NCBI RefSeq assembly: GCF_018882415.1
Contig: NZ_JACVOL010000001.1
Span: 1,651,531-1,715,530 of the forward strand
DNA from: Polynucleobacter sp. 86C-FISCH
GTDB lineage: Bacteria; Pseudomonadota; Gammaproteobacteria; Burkholderiales; Burkholderiaceae
Direction of reading: 5' to 3'
DNA: 64,000 bases
A program made the position numbers and the translations under genes. Of this stretch, positions 18,994-30,200 are shown piece by piece. How positions within the stretch are numbered: position 1 is the stretch's first letter; each line of letters starts with the position of its first letter. The notes beneath the pieces were generated by a model. The model searched no databases. It was not told the DNA's origin and saw nothing but the letters and a program-made list of their open reading frames with translations.

Positions 18994-19698
18994 ATGAGTG
19001 ATATCCGTATATTCGAAATTTACCGCTACGATCCAGATGTCGATGCAGCTCCACGCATGGAACGCTATGAGTTAGAACTCACTGGCGAGCGCATGTTGTT
19101 GGACGCTTTGATTTCTTTGAAGAAGCAAGACGAAACCATTTCTTATCGTCGTTCATGCCGTGAAGGCGTGTGCGGTTCAGATGCAATGAACATCAACGGT
19201 AAAAACGGCTTGGCTTGTTTGACCAATATGTTGACTTTGCCTAAGGTCATCACATTGCGCCCATTGCCTGGCTTGCCAGTTGTGCGCGATTTGATCGTCG
19301 ACATGACTTTGTTCTTCAAGCAATACTTGTCTATCAAGCCTTACTTGGTAAACGATAATCCGCCTCCTGAAAAAGAGCGTCTCCAGAGTCCTGAAGAGCG
19401 TGAAGAGTTGAACGGTTTGTATGAGTGCATCTTGTGCGCATCATGCTCAACTTCATGCCCATCATTCTGGTGGAATCCAGATAAGTTCGTTGGTCCAGCT
19501 GGCTTGTTGCAGGCGTATCGCTTTATTGCCGATAGCCGCGACGAAGAAACTGCGCAGCGTTTAGATAACTTAGAAGACCCATACCGCTTGTTCCGTTGCC
19601 ATACCATCATGAATTGCGTGGACGTTTGTCCTAAGCACTTGAACCCAACGAAGGCAATTGGCAAGATCAAGGAGTTGATGGTTCGTAGGGCAGTATGA
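18994..19698 (+). CDS. sdhB: Succinate dehydrogenase iron-sulfur subunit
   Basis: A 234-residue electron-transfer subunit. The [2Fe-2S] cluster ligands are in [11 protein letters not shown] and a later cysteine (about residues 55-75). The [4Fe-4S] and [3Fe-4S] clusters use [12 protein letters not shown] near 145-156 and [17 protein letters not shown] near 202-218. The stop overlaps the sdhE start as ATGA (19695-19698), coupling subunit and assembly factor. Confidence 0.97.
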   Translation: MSDIRIFEIYRYDPDVDAAPRMERYELELTGERMLLDALISLKKQDETISYRRSCREGVCGSDAMNINGKNGLACLTNMLTLPKVITLRPLPGLPVVRDLIVDMTLFFKQYLSIKPYLVNDNPPPEKERLQSPEEREELNGLYECILCASCSTSCPSFWWNPDKFVGPAGLLQAYRFIADSRDEETAQRLDNLEDPYRLFRCHTIMNCVDVCPKHLNPTKAIGKIKELMVRRAV

Positions 19699-19964
19699 CC
19701 CTCGGCAATGCAGAGTTATATCGTTTAAAAAGTGACGCTCGCAGGGGCTTGCTAGAGAACGATTTAATTCTGCAGCGTTTCTTTGAGCGCTATGGCACTC
19801 AGTTAAGCGTTGAAGATGGAAAAGTATTAACCCAGCTATTGGCTCTAGATGACAACGACTTAATGGATTTATTGATTGGTCGCAAAGATTCTGTAGCAAG
19901 CTTGGAGAAAGAGATGCAAACAAACTCTTTCAAACTGGTTTTACAGAGGTTGAGAGAGAAGTAA
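19695..19964 (+). CDS. sdhE: FAD assembly factor SdhE
   Basis: An 89-residue protein needed for covalent flavinylation of SdhA. The hallmark RGxxE motif is present as [11 protein letters not shown] near residues 14-24. The small five-helix fold length fits the family. It overlaps sdhB by four bases and precedes gltA by 82 bases. Confidence 0.93.
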   Translation: MTLGNAELYRLKSDARRGLLENDLILQRFFERYGTQLSVEDGKVLTQLLALDDNDLMDLLIGRKDSVASLEKEMQTNSFKLVLQRLREK

Positions 19965-20046
19965 TTCAACCTTTTGGTGCGGTAAGCGTATAGATGCATG
20001 AATGAATAGTGTATTAATCATAATTTTGAATGACTAAGGATTAGAA

Positions 20047-21360
20047 ATGATTGAATCGGACATCAAGGCAAAACTCTCGTTTTCGGATGGAACACCAGAT
20101 ATTGATCTGCCAATTTACAAAGGGACAGTAGGTCCTGACGTAATTGACATTCGTAAGCTCTATGGTCAGACCGGTAAGTTCACTTACGATTCAGGCTTTC
20201 TGTCTACTGCATCATGCAATAGCAAAATTACCTACATCGATGGCGACAAGGGCGAGTTGCTCTATCGCGGTTACCCAATTGAAGACTTAGCAAATAACTG
20301 TGACTTCTTAGAAGTTTGCTACCTCTTGATCAATGGCGAATTGCCAAACGCAACTGAGAAAAAAGCATTTGATGAAATGGTCATGCACCACACCATGGTT
20401 CATGAGCAAATGCAATTCTTCTTGCGTGGCTTCCGTCGTGATGCGCATCCAATGTCTGTGTTGACTGGCTTGGTTGGTGCAATGGCTGCTTTCTACCATG
20501 ATGAGATTGATTACAGCGATCCGCATGCACGTGAAGTTGCCCAAATTCGCTTGATCGCAAAGATGCCTACATTAGTAGCGATGGCTTATAAGTATTCCGT
20601 GGGGCAGCCATTTATCTATCCAGATAACTCTTTGTCATACACAGCAAACTTTATGCGCATGATGTTCGCAACACCATGTGAAGAGTACAAAGTGAACCCA
20701 GTATTGGTACGCGCTTTGGATCGCATCTTCACATTGCATGCTGACCACGAGCAAAACGCTTCTACTTCTACTGTGCGTTTGTGCGGTTCTTCAGGCACAA
20801 ATCCATTTGCAGCGATTTCTGCTGGTATTGCTTGCCTTTGGGGCCCAGCGCACGGTGGTGCAAACGAAGCTTGCTTGCAGATGTTGAATGAGATTCAAGC
20901 TCAAGGTGGCGTAGATAAGATTCATGAGTTCATCGCTCAAGTAAAAGACAAGAACTCTAGCGTTCGCTTGATGGGCTTCGGTCACCGCGTTTACAAAAAC
21001 TTTGACCCACGCGCTAAATTGATGCGTGAGACTTGCTATGAAGTATTGAATGAATTGGGCTTGCAAGATGACCCATTGTTCAAGTTGGCAATGACTCTCG
21101 AGAAGATTGCTTTGGAAGATGACTACTTCGTAAGTCGCAAGCTCTATCCAAACGTAGACTTCTACTCAGGAATCGTTCAACGCGCTTTAGGCATCCCAAC
21201 AGAAATGTTTACTTGTATTTTTGCTTTGGCAAGAACAGTAGGCTGGATTGCTCAGTGGGAAGAAATGATTACTGATCCTGAGTACAAGATTGGCCGTCCA
21301 CGTCAGTTGTATGTTGGCGAAACAGCACGTAAGGTTCCAAACATTACAGTTCGTAAATAA
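20047..21360 (+). CDS. gltA: Citrate synthase
   Basis: A 437-residue type II (hexameric, NADH-sensitive type) citrate synthase that condenses oxaloacetate and acetyl-CoA. The catalytic region includes [25 protein letters not shown] (catalytic His) and [15 protein letters not shown], with a C-terminal arginine-rich substrate site. The N-terminal beta-strand domain ([17 protein letters not shown]) is typical of the gram-negative form. It follows sdhE and is 18 bases before leuC. Confidence 0.97.
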   Translation: MIESDIKAKLSFSDGTPDIDLPIYKGTVGPDVIDIRKLYGQTGKFTYDSGFLSTASCNSKITYIDGDKGELLYRGYPIEDLANNCDFLEVCYLLINGELPNATEKKAFDEMVMHHTMVHEQMQFFLRGFRRDAHPMSVLTGLVGAMAAFYHDEIDYSDPHAREVAQIRLIAKMPTLVAMAYKYSVGQPFIYPDNSLSYTANFMRMMFATPCEEYKVNPVLVRALDRIFTLHADHEQNASTSTVRLCGSSGTNPFAAISAGIACLWGPAHGGANEACLQMLNEIQAQGGVDKIHEFIAQVKDKNSSVRLMGFGHRVYKNFDPRAKLMRETCYEVLNELGLQDDPLFKLAMTLEKIALEDDYFVSRKLYPNVDFYSGIVQRALGIPTEMFTCIFALARTVGWIAQWEEMITDPEYKIGRPRQLYVGETARKVPNITVRK

Positions 21361-21378
21361 GGTTTTTTAAGGTCACTC

Positions 21379-22788
21379 ATGTCTCGTACGCTTTATGACA
21401 AATTGTGGGATGACCACGTTGTTTACTCTGAAGAGGATGGCACAGCCACGATTTATATTGATCGTCAGTTGCTTCATGAGGTAACCAGCCCTCAGGCATT
21501 TGAAGGTTTAAATTTAGCTGGCCGTCCTGTTTGGCGCATCTCCGCCAATCTGGCGGTATCCGATCACAACGTTCCAACAACGGATCGTTCTGAAGGCATT
21601 ACTGATCCAATTTCTAAGTTGCAAGTTGATACCTTAGATCAAAACTGCGATGCCTTTGGTATTACCCAATACAAAATGAACGATACCCGTCAAGGGATTG
21701 TTCACGTGATTGGACCAGAGCAGGGCGCAACTTTGCCTGGTATGACAGTGGTTTGCGGAGATTCTCATACAAGTACTCATGGCGCCTTTGGTGCTTTGGC
21801 GTTTGGTATCGGCACCTCAGAGGTCGAGCACGTATTGGCTACGCAAACCTTGCTCATGAAAAAGAGCAAGAACATGTTGGTAAAAGTCGATGGCCGTTTA
21901 CAGCCAGGCTCTACCGCTAAAGATATTGTTCTTGCCGTGATCGGCAAGATTGGTACAGCTGGTGGCACTGGTTACACCATTGAATTTGCTGGCGAAGCTA
22001 TTCGCGAGCTTTCGATGGAGGGGCGCATGACTTTATGCAATATGGCAATTGAAGCTGGCGCACGTGCTGGTTTAGTTGCTGTAGATGAAACAACCATTGA
22101 GTACATTCAAGGTCGTCCGTATGCGCCTAAGGGCCCTGCGATGTTGCAAGCCTTGCAGTATTGGAGAACTTTGCACTCTGATCCAGATGCAAAATTTGAT
22201 GCTGTGGTTGAACTGCGTGCTGAAGAAATCGCTCCACAAGTTACTTGGGGAACATCTCCAGAAATGGTTCTAGCAATTAGCGACCGCGTTCCTGATCCAG
22301 AAAAAGAACGTGATCCAAACAAGCGTTCTGCTATGGAGCGTGCGTTGCAGTATATGAACCTCAATCCAAATACACCTATCAGTAGCATCGCTATTGATAA
22401 AGTATTTATTGGATCTTGTACAAACAGCCGCATTGAAGATATCCGTGCTGCCGCAAAAGTGGTGGATCGTTTAGGCAAGAAAGTGGCGGCCAATGTGAAG
22501 TTGGCTCTTGTGGTTCCAGGTTCTGGTTTGGTTAAAGCTCAGGCGGAACGTGAAGGTTTGGATCGCATTTTTAAAGCCGCAGGTTTTGAATGGCGTGAGC
22601 CAGGGTGCTCTATGTGTTTAGCAATGAATGCTGATCGCTTGGAGCCAGGCGAGCGTTGCGCTTCAACTTCTAACCGTAACTTCGAAGGTCGCCAGGGTAA
22701 TGGCGGCCGTACTCATTTAGTAAGTCCTGCTATGGCAGCTGCTGCTGCAATCGAAGGTCACTTTGTTGACGTTCGCAAGATTTCATAA
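21379..22788 (+). CDS. leuC: 3-isopropylmalate dehydratase large subunit
   Basis: A 469-residue aconitase-family subunit of isopropylmalate isomerase (leucine biosynthesis). Cluster cysteines are in [15 protein letters not shown] and [11 protein letters not shown], giving the three [4Fe-4S] ligands. [20 protein letters not shown] is the conserved domain 1 motif. An AAGG site precedes the start. It is separated from its partner leuD by a small lipoprotein gene. Confidence 0.97.
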   Translation: MSRTLYDKLWDDHVVYSEEDGTATIYIDRQLLHEVTSPQAFEGLNLAGRPVWRISANLAVSDHNVPTTDRSEGITDPISKLQVDTLDQNCDAFGITQYKMNDTRQGIVHVIGPEQGATLPGMTVVCGDSHTSTHGAFGALAFGIGTSEVEHVLATQTLLMKKSKNMLVKVDGRLQPGSTAKDIVLAVIGKIGTAGGTGYTIEFAGEAIRELSMEGRMTLCNMAIEAGARAGLVAVDETTIEYIQGRPYAPKGPAMLQALQYWRTLHSDPDAKFDAVVELRAEEIAPQVTWGTSPEMVLAISDRVPDPEKERDPNKRSAMERALQYMNLNPNTPISSIAIDKVFIGSCTNSRIEDIRAAAKVVDRLGKKVAANVKLALVVPGSGLVKAQAEREGLDRIFKAAGFEWREPGCSMCLAMNADRLEPGERCASTSNRNFEGRQGNGGRTHLVSPAMAAAAAIEGHFVDVRKIS

Positions 22789-22800
22789 GGAAACTGATCG

Positions 22801-23007
22801 ATGAAATTTTCTTCACTCTCTTTAATTTCCAGATTGGCCATTATTGGCATTGCTGGCTTGGTGATTTCAGCCTGTAGCAGCACAATGGAAGGCATGGGTA
22901 AGGATTTGCAAAACATGGGAACTTCCATGGGCGGATCAAGCAATACACAACAAGGCAATCAATCTCAAACAAAGGGTAAGGACGTTGTCGTTACTCCTGT
23001 GAAGTAA
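22801..23007 (+). CDS. Small entericidin-like lipoprotein
   Basis: A 68-residue protein with a lipoprotein signal: hydrophobic core IIGIAGLVISAC, lipobox ISAC with the cysteine near residue 25. The mature part is short, rich in Ser, Gly, Gln and Met. It resembles entericidin A/B lipoproteins, but similarity over so few residues is weak. It sits between leuC and leuD, an arrangement I recall from other Burkholderiaceae, and starts 12 bases after leuC with an AAGGAAA site. The serine after the cysteine predicts outer-membrane sorting. Confidence 0.78.
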   Translation: MKFSSLSLISRLAIIGIAGLVISACSSTMEGMGKDLQNMGTSMGGSSNTQQGNQSQTKGKDVVVTPVK

Positions 23008-23039
23008 ATCATTAGAGCAAATAGAGCAAAAGTCGAATC

Positions 23040-23687
23040 ATGGAAAAATTTACGGTATACAAAGGTTTAGTTGCTCCGCTTAATCGCGAGAACGTGGATA
23101 CCGACGCCATCATTCCAAAGCAATTCTTAAAGTCCATTAAAAAGACTGGCTTTGGGCAAAATCTCTTTGATGAGTGGCGCTATTTAGACCATGGCGAACC
23201 TGGTCAAGACTGCAGCACTCGTCCGATTAATCCAGACTTTGTCCTCAATCAGCCTCGTTATAAAGGCGCAGGCATTTTGCTGGCCCGTAAGAACTTTGGT
23301 TGTGGCAGCTCCCGTGAGCATGCGCCATGGGCTTTAGACCAATATGGCTTTAGAGCGGTTATCGCCCCAAGCTTTGCTGATATTTTTTATAACAACTGCT
23401 TCAAAAATGGTGTTTTACCCATTGTTTTGACTGAAATGCAGGTTGATCACCTCTTTAATGAAACCATGGCTTTCAATGGTTACCAGTTGACGATTGATCT
23501 AGAGGCTCAGCAAGTCATTGCCCCTGATGGCACCGCTTATAGCTTCGATGTTGCCCCCTTTAGGAAGTATTGCCTTCTTAATGGCTTAGACGATATTGGC
23601 TTAACTCTGCAACATGCAGATAAAATCAAGGCTTATGAAGCTGAGCGCATCCTCAAGATGCCTTGGCTTGCGACACAATTGCCGTAA
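23040..23687 (+). CDS. leuD: 3-isopropylmalate dehydratase small subunit
   Basis: A 215-residue swivelling-domain partner of LeuC. The start region [17 protein letters not shown] and the [18 protein letters not shown] motif, where the glycine-cysteine loop contacts the substrate, are hallmarks. Length is normal. It is followed by leuB after 23 bases. Confidence 0.97.
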   Translation: MEKFTVYKGLVAPLNRENVDTDAIIPKQFLKSIKKTGFGQNLFDEWRYLDHGEPGQDCSTRPINPDFVLNQPRYKGAGILLARKNFGCGSSREHAPWALDQYGFRAVIAPSFADIFYNNCFKNGVLPIVLTEMQVDHLFNETMAFNGYQLTIDLEAQQVIAPDGTAYSFDVAPFRKYCLLNGLDDIGLTLQHADKIKAYEAERILKMPWLATQLP

Positions 23688-23710
23688 TTTCGTTGATTTA
23701 AAGGCCTTTC

Positions 23711-24781
23711 ATGAAAATTGCAGTTCTACCGGGCGATGGTATCGGCCCGGAAATCGTTGCTCAAGCCGTTCGAGTTCTCCAAGCCCTTGGCCCAAAGTTT
23801 GATTTAGAAGAAGCTCCAGTTGGTGGAGCTGCTTATGACGTTGCTGGTCATCCTTTGCCGCCGGCAACTCTAGAGCTAGCTAAAAAAGCCGATGCTATTT
23901 TGTTTGGTGCGGTAGGGGATTGGAAGTACGACACCCTTGCGCGCGAACTACGTCCTGAACAAGCGATCTTAGGTTTGCGTAAACATTTAGAGTTGTTTGC
24001 CAACTTCAGACCAGCGATTTGCTACCCAGAGCTGACTGCTGCATCAAGTCTTAAGCCAGAAATTATTGGCGGCTTAGATATTTTGATTGTGCGTGAACTT
24101 AATGGCGATATTTATTTTGGTCAGCCGCGCGGTATTCGTACTTCAGAGTTACCCTTGTTTAAAGGTGCTCGTGAAGGCTTTGACACTATGCACTATAGCG
24201 AGCCAGAAGTAGAGCGTATTGGACATGTTGCTTTTCAAGCGGCATGCAAGCGCGGCAAGAAAGTATGCAGCGTTGATAAAGCGAACGTATTAGAAACTTC
24301 ACAACTTTGGCGTGAAGTGATGATTCGTATTTCAAAAGAGTATCCTGACGTTGAGTTGTCGCATATGTATGTCGATAACGCTGCAATGCAGTTGGTTAAA
24401 GCGCCTAAGGCATTTGACGTAGTAGTCACCGGTAATTTGTTTGGTGACATTCTGTCTGATGAAGCAGCTATGTTGACTGGCTCGATTGGTATGCTGCCTT
24501 CTGCCTCTTTGGATAAGAACAATAAAGGCTTATATGAGCCAAGTCATGGCTCTGCGCCGGATATTGCCGGTAAAGGTATCGCCAATCCATTGGCAACAAT
24601 TTTGTCTGCTGCCATGATGTTGCGCTATTCATTAGGAATGCCTGGTGAAGCGGACCGTATTGAAAAGGCGGTTCAGAAAGTATTGGCGCAAGGATTGCGT
24701 ACGGCTGATATTTATACCGAAGGTACGAAAAAAGTATCAACCATTGAAATGGGCGATGCTGTTGTTGCAGCACTTGTATAA
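23711..24781 (+). CDS. leuB: 3-isopropylmalate dehydrogenase
   Basis: A 356-residue NAD-dependent oxidative decarboxylase of leucine biosynthesis. It has [14 protein letters not shown] at the start, the substrate arginines in the region around [14 protein letters not shown], and a metal/cofactor motif [14 protein letters not shown] near 244-257. [21 protein letters not shown] is the isocitrate/isopropylmalate dehydrogenase signature region. It is preceded by an AAAGG site. Confidence 0.97.
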   Translation: MKIAVLPGDGIGPEIVAQAVRVLQALGPKFDLEEAPVGGAAYDVAGHPLPPATLELAKKADAILFGAVGDWKYDTLARELRPEQAILGLRKHLELFANFRPAICYPELTAASSLKPEIIGGLDILIVRELNGDIYFGQPRGIRTSELPLFKGAREGFDTMHYSEPEVERIGHVAFQAACKRGKKVCSVDKANVLETSQLWREVMIRISKEYPDVELSHMYVDNAAMQLVKAPKAFDVVVTGNLFGDILSDEAAMLTGSIGMLPSASLDKNNKGLYEPSHGSAPDIAGKGIANPLATILSAAMMLRYSLGMPGEADRIEKAVQKVLAQGLRTADIYTEGTKKVSTIEMGDAVVAALV

Positions 24782-24831
24782 GAAACATAACAAACTTAAA
24801 CAGAAATCAAATTCACTAGATAGTTAACATC

Positions 24832-25989
24832 ATGGCAAATACACAAACACCTTTGGTTGGTTTAGTTGGCTGGCGCGGTATGGTTGGTAGCGTTCTTATG
24901 GAACGTATGCTCGCTGAGAAGGATTTCGATCTAATTGAGCCAGTATTTTTTAGCACCAGCCAAGCCGGTGGTGAAGTGCCACTACTTAATGGTAAAAAAG
25001 TTACTAAGAGTGAAAGCACTTTGCAAGATGCCAATGACATCAAAGCATTGTCACGTTGTGACATCATCTTGACATGCCAGGGTGGCGACTACACCAACGA
25101 CATCTTCCCTAAGCTACGCGCTGCAGGGTGGAATGGTCATTGGATTGATGCTGCCAGTGCGTTGCGCATGAAAGATGATGCTGTATTGGTCTTGGACCCA
25201 GTGAATCGTCCAGTGATTGATAAAGCTTTAGCTGCTGGTGGCAAGAATTGGATCGGCGCCAATTGCACCGTGAGCTTAATGATGATGGCTATGGGCGGTC
25301 TGGTGAAGGCTGACATGGTTGAGTGGATTAGCGCCATGACTTACCAAGCGGCTTCTGGTGCTGGTGCACAGAACATGCGCGAGTTGCTCCTGCAAATGGG
25401 CGCATTGCGTGACAGCGTTGCTACTGAATTGGCTGACCCATCATCATGGATTTTGGATATTGATCGCAAAGTTACTGAGACATTGCGCTCTTCTGACTTT
25501 CCGAAGAAAAACTTCCGCAACACCGCATTAGCAGGTAGCTTGATTCCTTGGATCGATGTGCCTGTTGAGAACGGTCAAACTAAAGAGGAGTGGAAGGGTG
25601 GAGCTGAGTTCAATAAGATCTTGGGTCGTCCAGCATTCCGCACGCCAGGCAGTATTCCAATTGACGGCTTATGTGTGCGTGTTGGTGCGATGCGCTGCCA
25701 CTCACAAGGTTTGACTGTAAAGCTCAAAAAAGATATTCCACTCAAAGAGATCGAAGCAATTTTGGCCGCTGATAACCAGTGGGTCAAAGTGGTTCCAAAT
25801 GATCGTGAAACAACTGAGCGTGATTTATCTCCTGCAGCTATCAGCGGCACACTGACTGTACCTATCGGTCGTTTGCATAAGATGGCAATGGGTCCAGAGT
25901 ACTTAGGTGCATTTACGGTTGGCGACCAACTCCTGTGGGGCGCTGCTGAGCCATTGCGTCGCATGCTCCGCATTTTGCTCGAAAAGTAA
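24832..25989 (+). CDS. asd: Aspartate-semialdehyde dehydrogenase
   Basis: A 385-residue NADPH enzyme reducing aspartyl phosphate on the way to lysine, threonine, methionine and diaminopimelate. The Rossmann motif [18 protein letters not shown] opens the protein. The catalytic cysteine is in [15 protein letters not shown], and the base is His in [11 protein letters not shown]. The E. coli-type length and motifs match. It is followed after 10 bases by the fimV-like gene. Confidence 0.97.
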   Translation: MANTQTPLVGLVGWRGMVGSVLMERMLAEKDFDLIEPVFFSTSQAGGEVPLLNGKKVTKSESTLQDANDIKALSRCDIILTCQGGDYTNDIFPKLRAAGWNGHWIDAASALRMKDDAVLVLDPVNRPVIDKALAAGGKNWIGANCTVSLMMMAMGGLVKADMVEWISAMTYQAASGAGAQNMRELLLQMGALRDSVATELADPSSWILDIDRKVTETLRSSDFPKKNFRNTALAGSLIPWIDVPVENGQTKEEWKGGAEFNKILGRPAFRTPGSIPIDGLCVRVGAMRCHSQGLTVKLKKDIPLKEIEAILAADNQWVKVVPNDRETTERDLSPAAISGTLTVPIGRLHKMAMGPEYLGAFTVGDQLLWGAAEPLRRMLRILLEK

Positions 25990-25999
25990 TCTGAAGTTG

Positions 26000-27397
26000 A
26001 TGCTACGTCTTAGCCAATCAAGCTTTTTAAAGCTCCTTTGCTTTGTTTGGCTAAGCTGGTCTTTCAACGCCGCTGCAATCTCCTTAGGTGCGCCGCAACT
26101 CCAGTCTCGCCCAGGCGAACCATTGCGAGTAGAAATTCCTATTCGGGTAGGGGCTGATGAGCAGGCCGCTCTATCCGGTCTGAATGTGGCGATGCCGAAT
26201 AAGGCTGCATATGAGCGCCTCGGAATCTCTCAAAAGATACTGCAGTTAAATCCACAAGCGATGGTGTATCGCAATCGTCAAGAGCGGTTAATGGTGCTCG
26301 TTGAAACCGTTGACTCTGTTCCTATGACGGATGATCCATTTCTAGATGTATTGGTAAATCTCAATTGGTCGAGCGGAAGCCTCACTAAGACATTTACTTT
26401 ATTGCTGGGTGATGTACAAAAAATCACCGTAAAGCCAGGTCAAACCTTATCTGAGATTGCTGCCACCATTGCACCTCAACTAGAGGGCGCCACTCTTGAT
26501 CAAACCATGATGGCTTTGTATAAAGCCAATCCGGATGCTTTTGCTAGCGGCAGCATTAATCGCCTGGCTGCTGGCGCTGAGTTAACTAAGCCAAGTCAGG
26601 CATTGTTGCGCTCAATCAGTCCTGCAGAAGCAAATCAATTTGTTGCTGATGCCAATGAACAGTGGCGTGCTGAGCATGATGGAAAGGGTGCCAATGCAGG
26701 CACTGGATCAAATGCCGCCAAGCCGGGGGAAGTAGCACCTAAAGATCGCTTAAAGATTGGTTCAAGTGCTGAGGGTAATGAGCAAGAGCGTCGTTACACC
26801 GAAGAGTTGGTCGCTCAAGAGAAGATGCTTGAGCAAACTAAAGCCCGTGTCGCTGAATTAGAAAAGAATATTGCCGATCTACAAAGACTCTTAGATAAAT
26901 CAAAAGAGAAGAAGGCGGTAGATAGTAATTTTGGCTTAGGTGGCTTTGGCCCAGCTATTTTGGCCATTGGCTTAATCGCACTAACTGGTCTACTTCTGTG
27001 GGGCTTAGCTCGTAATGCTCGTCGTTCAGAGGCGCCAAGTATTCTTACGCATACCCATCAAGCAAGCAAAGAAGAAAGACATCAAGAAGAGAAACCTGCT
27101 ACAGGATCTTCTTTTGAAATGCCAGCTCGTGCTAAGGCATTGTTTGAGGGAATCGACCTTGATCTTTCAAAGCCAGCAAATGTAGTGCCATCTGTTACGG
27201 AAGTCCCAGCCTCTAATTCTCTGGCGGATACCTTGCGCGTCAAACTCAATTTGGCACGCGCTTACATCACGATTGAAGATTTTTCTGCCGCTAAAAAGTC
27301 TTTGGATGAAGTACTCCGCATGAGCAATTCGGTTGACCCTGCAATTACCATTGAAGCACAGGGCTTGTTGGCAGAAATCTCGCATCGCAATACCTAA
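26000..27397 (+). CDS. fimV: FimV-like peptidoglycan-binding membrane protein (short form)
   Basis: A 465-residue protein with a signal sequence (residues 1-29), the FimV N-terminal domain ([20 protein letters not shown]), and a LysM-like segment [10 protein letters not shown] near 150-195. A coiled coil (about 270-310), a transmembrane helix near 318-338 and a C-terminal TPR-like FimV domain follow. FimV organises type IV pili and cell-pole proteins in Pseudomonas. This version is about half the length of the pseudomonad protein and lacks its long acidic region. ATG 26000 was chosen; an earlier in-frame start overlaps asd. Confidence 0.88.
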   Translation: MLRLSQSSFLKLLCFVWLSWSFNAAAISLGAPQLQSRPGEPLRVEIPIRVGADEQAALSGLNVAMPNKAAYERLGISQKILQLNPQAMVYRNRQERLMVLVETVDSVPMTDDPFLDVLVNLNWSSGSLTKTFTLLLGDVQKITVKPGQTLSEIAATIAPQLEGATLDQTMMALYKANPDAFASGSINRLAAGAELTKPSQALLRSISPAEANQFVADANEQWRAEHDGKGANAGTGSNAAKPGEVAPKDRLKIGSSAEGNEQERRYTEELVAQEKMLEQTKARVAELEKNIADLQRLLDKSKEKKAVDSNFGLGGFGPAILAIGLIALTGLLLWGLARNARRSEAPSILTHTHQASKEERHQEEKPATGSSFEMPARAKALFEGIDLDLSKPANVVPSVTEVPASNSLADTLRVKLNLARAYITIEDFSAAKKSLDEVLRMSNSVDPAITIEAQGLLAEISHRNT

Positions 27398-27398
27398 T

Positions 27399-28238
27399 AT
27401 GCGAATAGCCCTTGGCCTTCAGTATGACGGCAGCCCATATTCTGGTTGGCAAACTCAGGTCAATCACAACACCGTACAAGACGAATTAGAAAAAGCAATC
27501 TCTGCTTTTGTTGGTGAGCAGGCGAGTGCAGAACATCCCATACACACCATCACCGCAGGTAGAACGGATACTGGAGTTCATGCTCTGGGGCAGGTTGTGC
27601 ACTTTGATACCAATGTCGAGCGGGAAGATTTTTCATGGGTACGAGGTGTCAACTCCTTCTTGCCACCATCGATTGTGGTGAACTGGGCTAAACCCGTTTC
27701 CGATGAATTTAGTGCGCGTTTCTCAGCATATGAGCGCGAATATATTTACGCATTACAGGCTGGACCATGTCGTTCACCAATGTCGCATTCGCGTGCTGGA
27801 TATTTAATGCTGCCGCTAGGCAATTGGCTTGATGTAGATGCAATGAAAAAATCCGCTGAATGTTTAATTGGCGAGAACGATTTCAGTTCATTTCGCTCAT
27901 CCGAGTGTCAGAGTAAAACCCCAGTAAAAACGATTTACTCCATTGAGATTATTTCTGAGCAGCCTTGGGTTTATTTTCGAATCCGTGGAAATGCCTTTTT
28001 GCATCATATGATCCGCAATATTGTTGGATGCTTTTTGCAAATCGGGCAGGGCAGACAAAAGCCAGAATGGATGACAGAAGTGTTGGCAGCCAAGAATCGG
28101 CAAATTGCCGCTCCGACCTTTATGGCGGATGGTCTGTACTTAGCCAAAATTACTTATCCCGAAGAATTTGCCATTCCACAGCCATTGCTGGAAAACTCCT
28201 GGCTACCCGCCAAGGTTATCGGGAAGCAAGAGAAATAA
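27399..28238 (+). CDS. truA: tRNA pseudouridine(38-40) synthase
   Basis: A 279-residue enzyme making pseudouridine in the tRNA anticodon arm. The start [19 protein letters not shown] and the catalytic aspartate motif [18 protein letters not shown] are characteristic. [12 protein letters not shown] near residues 205-216 is also conserved. The start is one base after the fimV stop (TAATATG), so an upstream in-frame extension inside fimV was discarded. Confidence 0.96.
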   Translation: MRIALGLQYDGSPYSGWQTQVNHNTVQDELEKAISAFVGEQASAEHPIHTITAGRTDTGVHALGQVVHFDTNVEREDFSWVRGVNSFLPPSIVVNWAKPVSDEFSARFSAYEREYIYALQAGPCRSPMSHSRAGYLMLPLGNWLDVDAMKKSAECLIGENDFSSFRSSECQSKTPVKTIYSIEIISEQPWVYFRIRGNAFLHHMIRNIVGCFLQIGQGRQKPEWMTEVLAAKNRQIAAPTFMADGLYLAKITYPEEFAIPQPLLENSWLPAKVIGKQEK

Positions 28239-28264
28239 TAGGCCCCAGGCCTTATCATTCATTT

Positions 28265-28942
28265 ATGGGCTTACTGACACATTCTCCCGGCCGAACTAGG
28301 GTCAAAATCTGCGGTTTAAAGACGTCTGCTGACGTGGATTCAGCCGTTGCTGCAGGCGTGGATGCGGTTGGCTTTGTCTTTTATCCCCCAAGTGTGCGGG
28401 CTGTAAGCCCCAATATCGCTGCCCAGCTCATTTCTAGGCTCCCAGCAGGGGTAGATGCTGTTGGATTGGTTGTAAACGCAACAGATGAGCAATTTGCCGC
28501 TATTCGGGCTGCTGCCTCGATCACCTTATGGCAGTTTCATGGGGATGAGACCCCAGAGCGCTGTGCCCAGCTTGCTGCTGGCGAGCCCTGGATGAAGGCC
28601 GCCCGTGTAGGAACAGGCTTCGCTTTTGATGATTTTTCCCTACAATATGGTCAAGCAAACGCTTTTCTGCTGGATGCCCTCGTCGAGGGATATGGTGGCG
28701 GAGGCGTTCCTTTTGATTGGCAAGGAATACCGCAGACATGGGTAAGCGAAAACGCGCCTCGGGTCGTTTTGAGTGGTGGATTGAACGTGCACAACGTGGG
28801 CGAAGCGATTGCACGCCTGCATCCTTGCGCGGTTGACGTCAGTAGTGGCGTAGAAATCAGCAGGGGTGTTAAAGATCCTGCGCTCATGGCTCAATTTATC
28901 CAGGCAGTGCGCGCAGCTGATGCGAAAACATCATCCCAATAA
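28265..28942 (+). CDS. trpF: Phosphoribosylanthranilate isomerase
   Basis: A 225-residue TIM-barrel enzyme of tryptophan synthesis. The start strand RVKICGLKTSADV holds the catalytic cysteine (in KICG), and the general acid is the aspartate in LLDALVEGYGGGGVPFDW. The C-terminal phosphate loop is VVLSGGLN and AVDVSSGVE. ATG 28265 was chosen because the upstream in-frame extension covers truA. It leads a trpF-trpB-trpA block. Confidence 0.96.
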   Translation: MGLLTHSPGRTRVKICGLKTSADVDSAVAAGVDAVGFVFYPPSVRAVSPNIAAQLISRLPAGVDAVGLVVNATDEQFAAIRAAASITLWQFHGDETPERCAQLAAGEPWMKAARVGTGFAFDDFSLQYGQANAFLLDALVEGYGGGGVPFDWQGIPQTWVSENAPRVVLSGGLNVHNVGEAIARLHPCAVDVSSGVEISRGVKDPALMAQFIQAVRAADAKTSSQ

Positions 28943-28972
28943 TTTGCTGTAACCAAATCAAAAGAGGTAGTT

Positions 28973-30166
28973 ATGTACGATAAGCCAGATGCACGAGGAC
29001 ACTTTGGTCCCTATGGTGGCGTATTTGTTTCTGAGACATTGATGTATGCATTGGATGAGCTCAAAGAGGCTTATGCAAAATATCAACACGATCCAGAATT
29101 CATTGAAGAGTTTCATTACGAACTTAAGCACTTTGTAGGCAGACCATCACCGGTCTATCACGCTAAGCGTTGGAGTGAAATGCTCGGTGGTGCGCAGATC
29201 TATCTCAAGCGTGAAGATTTAAATCACACTGGTGCACACAAGATTAATAACGTGATTGGCCAAGCAATGTTGGCTAAGCGTATGGGTAAGCCCCGCATCA
29301 TTGCTGAGACTGGAGCAGGGCAGCATGGCGTTGCCACAGCTACTATTTGCGCCCGCTTTGGCTTGGACTGTACGGTTTATCAAGGTTCTGTTGATGTAGC
29401 TCGTCAAGCGCAAAACGTATTCCGCATGAAGTTGCTCGGCGCCAAAGTCGTTCCAGTGGAATCTGGCACAAAGACCTTGAAAGACGCGCTCAATGAAGCG
29501 ATGCGCGATTGGGTTACGAACGTCGACAATACTTTCTACATTATTGGCACTGTTGCAGGACCGCATCCTTATCCAATGATGGTGAGAGATTTTCAAAGCG
29601 TGATTGGTGAAGAGTGCAAAGTGCAAATGCCGGAGATGACTGGTCGTCAACCGGACTTCGTTCTCGCTTGTGTAGGCGGTGGTTCAAATGCGATGGGTAT
29701 TTTCTATCCGTACATTGATTACCCAGAGGTAAAACTTGTTGGTGTTGAGGCAGCGGGTCATGGCTTAGGCAGTGGCTTACATTCTGCAGCGTTATGCGTA
29801 GGTAAGCCTGGTGTATTGCATGGCAACCGCACTTACTTATTGCAAGATGAGAATGGTCAGATCTCTGAAACCCATTCTGTTTCTGCTGGCATGGACTATC
29901 CGGGAGTAGGCCCTGAACACGCTTGGTTAAAAGATTCTGGTCGTGCAGACTATGTGGCAATTACAGACGAAGAAGCATTGCAAGCATTCCATGACTGTTG
30001 CCGTATTGAAGGCATCATTCCTGCGCTTGAGTCTTCTCACGCCATTGCCTATGCCTGCAAGCTGGCTAAGACATTGCCAAAAGACAAGACGATCTTGGTT
30101 AACCTATCTGGTCGTGGTGATAAAGATATGCATACCGTTGCTCAAGCAACAGGCTCCGAAGGCTAA
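28973..30166 (+). CDS. trpB: Tryptophan synthase beta chain
   Basis: A 397-residue PLP enzyme joining indole and serine. The PLP lysine lies in [18 protein letters not shown] near residue 90, and the phosphate-binding loop is GGGSNAMG near 237. The C-terminal GRGDKD motif is intact. It has an AAAGAGG ribosome-binding site. It ends in an unusually A-rich leader to trpA. Confidence 0.97.
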   Translation: MYDKPDARGHFGPYGGVFVSETLMYALDELKEAYAKYQHDPEFIEEFHYELKHFVGRPSPVYHAKRWSEMLGGAQIYLKREDLNHTGAHKINNVIGQAMLAKRMGKPRIIAETGAGQHGVATATICARFGLDCTVYQGSVDVARQAQNVFRMKLLGAKVVPVESGTKTLKDALNEAMRDWVTNVDNTFYIIGTVAGPHPYPMMVRDFQSVIGEECKVQMPEMTGRQPDFVLACVGGGSNAMGIFYPYIDYPEVKLVGVEAAGHGLGSGLHSAALCVGKPGVLHGNRTYLLQDENGQISETHSVSAGMDYPGVGPEHAWLKDSGRADYVAITDEEALQAFHDCCRIEGIIPALESSHAIAYACKLAKTLPKDKTILVNLSGRGDKDMHTVAQATGSEG

Positions 30167-30200
30167 AAAGAAAAAATAAAAATAGAAAAATAAAATAGCT
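30165..30200 (+). other. A-rich trpB-trpA intergenic leader
   Basis: The 34 bases between the trpB stop and the trpA start are almost only A and T with isolated G, and no Shine-Dalgarno-like purine block precedes trpA. Such unstructured A-rich stretches can act as ribosomal protein S1 binding enhancers. Here the observation is base composition and the role is inference. Confidence 0.5.
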
